From positions 14,879-30,438 of the forward strand of contig PKXB01000140.1 of assembly GCA_003133345.1 (NCBI GenBank): DNA of 15,560 bases, read 5' to 3'. Within the stretch, counting starts at the first letter, position 1; the number at the start of each line of letters is the position of its first letter. The translations under genes were made by a program, and so were the position numbers. Source of the stretch: Hyphomicrobiales bacterium. GTDB lineage: Bacteria; Pseudomonadota; Alphaproteobacteria; Rhizobiales; Xanthobacteraceae. The notes beneath the pieces were generated by a model. It made no database searches. It saw nothing but the letters and a program-made list of their open reading frames with translations, and was not told where the DNA came from. Of the stretch, positions 13,889-15,560 are shown piece after piece.

Positions 13889-14082
13889 CGGTCGTCACCC
13901 CAGCGGACCGCTTCAGGCGCCGGTTCGCCCTGGGCGGCTGGGGCCGTTGAAGCGGGACCATTCCCGCCCTCCAGAATGACAGTGCCATCCGCTTTGATGG
14001 CCGTTACCTGGAAGCCGGACTTGCGCGCGGCTTCGATATTGCGGCGCACGGCGGCCTGAGTGAAGGAAGCCTTCCCGGTCAT
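13885..14082 (-). CDS. Small protein paired with the integrase
   Basis: Encodes 65 residues. The first 40 (MTGKASFTQAAVRRNIEAAR, then GFQVTAIKADGTVIL) suggest a helix followed by a beta-hairpin. The rest is a Gly/Pro/Ala-rich tail ending acidic-basic. Short proteins with a similar 'FT.A.V.R....A..AG.....I..DG.I.L' pattern commonly accompany integrases in islands and prophages of this bacterial order; that is from general familiarity, not a search. It could be a recombination directionality factor, but no helix-turn-helix is evident. The 4-base ATGA overlap with the integrase gene supports one operon. No ribosome binding site is evident, and the start lies at the edge of a broken SRAP gene. 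Confidence 0.65.
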   Translation of the reverse strand: MTGKASFTQAAVRRNIEAARKSGFQVTAIKADGTVILEGGNGPASTAPAAQGEPAPEAVRWGDDR

Positions 14083-14085
14083 TCG

Positions 14086-14259
14086 TGGCTTGACGACAGC
14101 GCAGTGCCGACATCATTGGTGAAGATGCTCAAGCCGGCCGGTGAGCGTATTCTTGCATGTCACCCGGTCAGCAAACGGGTGAACAGCTCGCGCGCTGATG
14201 GCGATGATGCGACGCTGATCGACAAGTTATGGTTTGAAATGAAAGAGGCCGCCGATTGA
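14086..14259 (+). pseudogene. C-terminal remnant of a SRAP (HMCES/YedK) gene
   Basis: A 57-codon frame from 14086 to the TGA at 14257-14259 reads WLDDSAVPTSLVKMLKPAGE and continues with CHPVSKRVNSSRADGDDATLI. This matches the tail of SOS-response-associated peptidase family proteins, whose usual form is WLD...LL.P.....M..YPVS..VN....D...LI. SRAP proteins crosslink to abasic sites in single-stranded DNA through an N-terminal Cys2. That part, with all catalytic residues, is missing: homology stops at the start of the integrase-linked small gene on the opposite strand. No usable start is seen. It is a truncated gene, probably cut by the event that placed the integrase here. Confidence 0.7.
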
Positions 14260-14571
14260 GGGGGGGTAAGGACAAGTAAGATTTAATCAAGGTCCGGCTC
14301 TGGTGCCTTAGGTTTAGGCTTCGGCTTAGACGCGACACGACGCGGTGGGGGCGGCGCTGCCGCGTCCAAAGCATTTTATTCGTATTCGCTCTTATTCTTT
14401 CATGGCCGGGCGATCGAACTATGGTTCCCTCGCCTCGATTTCGCCTGCATGCGGTCCGCAAAATTGTCCCGATTTGGTACCACTTAAGTCGTGCACGAAC
14501 GCGGTTTTCCACTTCCACCAATCCGTCGCGACGCAAGGCGTCGGCCCGCGCGAATTTGAGGACCGAACACA
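14260..14571. other. Intergenic scar region before the transglycosylase
   Basis: These 312 bases hold no convincing gene. On the minus strand, 14283-14375 is a 30-codon frame closed by TAA at 14283 and by an upstream stop at 14376. It encodes a Pro/Lys-rich tail (PPPPRRVASKPKPKPKAPEP) that looks like the cut-off C-terminus of a lost gene. Longer frames through here are interrupted or of unlikely composition. The promoter of the transglycosylase must lie at the right, but no clear -35/-10 is seen. Confidence 0.45.
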
Positions 14572-15560
14572 ATGCGGCATCTGTTTGTCGCTAGCTGTCT
14601 AGGTTTGCTGACGTTGGGCAGCGCCGTCGATCCTGATCTGTCCTACTCAAAACTGACCGACGACGGCGAGCAAGCGGTCGTCCTCTTGCCAAACTTCCAG
14701 AAGGCGGAGATTGCCGTCGCGCCGGCGATGCGCGCGGACACGCAGGCCAACACCGCAGCGCTTCTGGTCTCGACCGGTTACGCCGACCAGTACGAAATTC
14801 CCGATCCGGTCTCTGAACGTGTGCCGGCTTACCTGCGGCTGCTCAAACCGATCGTGAAGCCGATCATTGCGCGTTCGCGCGCGGAAATCTGCGACAGCCT
14901 CACCGACGCGGCGCAGAGCAATAATTTGCCGCTGCCGTTCTTCATCCGGCTGCTGTACCAGGAAAGCGGATTCCGGCCCGGCGCGGTGAGCCCCGCGGGC
15001 GCCGAGGGTATCGCGCAATTCATGCGGGAGACGGCGGCGGACGTCGGCCTCGACAATCCGTACGATCCCGTGCAGGCGATCGCGGCATCCGCCCGGCTGC
15101 TTCGCGATCTGGCGCAGAAATTCGGCAACCTCGGCCTGGCCGCAGCCGCCTATAATGCCGGACCGAAGCGAATCCGCGATTGGCTAGTCAAGACGCGCAA
15201 CCTGCCGGCGGAGACGCAGGATTATGTAACGACGATCACTGGACGCCCGGTGGAAAATTGGACGCTGGCCGCGGCCGGCAGCCCTGCCGTCAAGCTGCAG
15301 CGGCACGCACCCTGTCAGGAGACCGCCGGCCTGCTCGCCTGGGACGGTCCCGAGCACATCCCGCTGCCGCCGATGCGCGGCGACAAGATGCGCAAAGCGC
15401 TGATGGAGCCCGCGCCGGCCCTGCGCGGCACCGCGATGGCGGTCTTAAGCGCGCATGTGAAGATCGCACGGCACCGCACACAGATGGCGGCAGTGACCGA
15501 CATCGCTACGCTGAAGGTGTCCGCCAACGGCGGCGTCAAGCAAGACACCAAGCACGCCAT
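14572..15560 (+). CDS. Lytic transglycosylase, SLT domain (partial, runs off window)
   Basis: The first 329 codons are present; the 3' end lies beyond the window. A signal peptide (MRHLFVASCLGLLTLGSA) leads to the periplasm. GAGGA (14558-14562) lies 9 bases before the ATG. The SLT fold is clear: the catalytic Glu131 in YQESGF, then SPAGAEGIAQFM (about 141-152), then LAAAAYNAGPKRI (189-201). Such enzymes cleave the MurNAc-GlcNAc bond of peptidoglycan to form 1,6-anhydro-MurNAc. The region after about 225 is a Pro/Ala-rich C-terminal extension with no recognised domain. It might serve wall turnover or opening of the wall for an envelope machine; nothing nearby decides this. Confidence 0.9.
   Translation, partial: MRHLFVASCLGLLTLGSAVDPDLSYSKLTDDGEQAVVLLPNFQKAEIAVAPAMRADTQANTAALLVSTGYADQYEIPDPVSERVPAYLRLLKPIVKPIIARSRAEICDSLTDAAQSNNLPLPFFIRLLYQESGFRPGAVSPAGAEGIAQFMRETAADVGLDNPYDPVQAIAASARLLRDLAQKFGNLGLAAAAYNAGPKRIRDWLVKTRNLPAETQDYVTTITGRPVENWTLAAAGSPAVKLQRHAPCQETAGLLAWDGPEHIPLPPMRGDKMRKALMEPAPALRGTAMAVLSAHVKIARHRTQMAAVTDIATLKVSANGGVKQDTKHA

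Noticed and set aside
12977..14059. 360-codon plus-strand frame opposite the integrase
   Set aside because: The integrase has its complete catalytic set; the opposite frame has no recognisable domain and spans two genes.
14475..14482. TGGTACCA palindrome as a GntR-type operator before the transglycosylase
   Set aside because: An isolated 8-base palindrome without flanking symmetry or a recognisable promoter is expected by chance.
1..15560. CRISPR array, rRNA operon, or multi-gene defence cassette
   Set aside because: No regularly spaced repeats, no rRNA sequence and no Cas, restriction or toxin-antitoxin genes were found in the window.

Overview
The window reads as chromosomal DNA of a GC-rich alphaproteobacterium, most likely of the Hyphomicrobiales (Bradyrhizobium / Rhodopseudomonas / Xanthobacteraceae relatives). 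This rests on strong GC bias at third positions, a Bug/TTT-type solute-binding protein with a Tat signal, a single-OB-fold cold shock protein, many small secreted orphan proteins, and a protein kinase fused to a universal stress protein domain. The organism assignment is inference; no rRNA is present.

Left part (1-4380). A secreted TPR protein (minus) stands divergent to a small His/Lys-rich secreted protein (plus). Next come a complete cobalamin riboswitch (about 1262-1460) and the TonB-dependent receptor it controls (1683-3719, GTG start, BtuB-like). The leader between them can fold so that the receptor's Shine-Dalgarno sequence is sequestered. A periplasmic protein of unknown function follows.

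Middle (4381-9760). A minus-strand pair encodes a Tat-exported metallo-beta-lactamase-fold hydrolase and a Bug/TTT solute-binding protein, with a GntR/FCD-like operator in front. A plus-strand lipoprotein and a convergent cspA-type gene follow. From about 7409 there is a decayed 3' half of a tRNA and an AT-rich stretch. Then comes a two-gene minus-strand operon: a metallophosphoesterase whose stop codon directly abuts the start of a Ser/Thr kinase-universal stress protein fusion. An intact tRNA-Thr(UGU) lies on its right, in the same orientation as the tRNA remnant.

Right part (9960-15560). tRNA-Thr has its own terminator. It is followed by a small helical protein with a 20-bp palindrome at its start codon, two tandem secreted orphan proteins, rlmB (23S rRNA 2'-O-methyltransferase), and tRNA-Tyr(GUA) with a good promoter. 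Immediately beyond tRNA-Tyr is an accessory patch: short direct repeats, a complete tyrosine recombinase translationally coupled to a small partner protein, a beheaded SRAP (HMCES/YedK) gene of which only the C-terminal 57 codons remain, and a short Pro/Lys-rich coding scrap. The window ends inside a lytic transglycosylase gene that starts at 14572.

No wholly new system can be claimed. The best leads are the kinase/USP + phosphoesterase operon lying between a tRNA-Thr and a tRNA-like remnant, the integrase patch at tRNA-Tyr with the truncated SRAP gene, and the unusual riboswitch expression platform.
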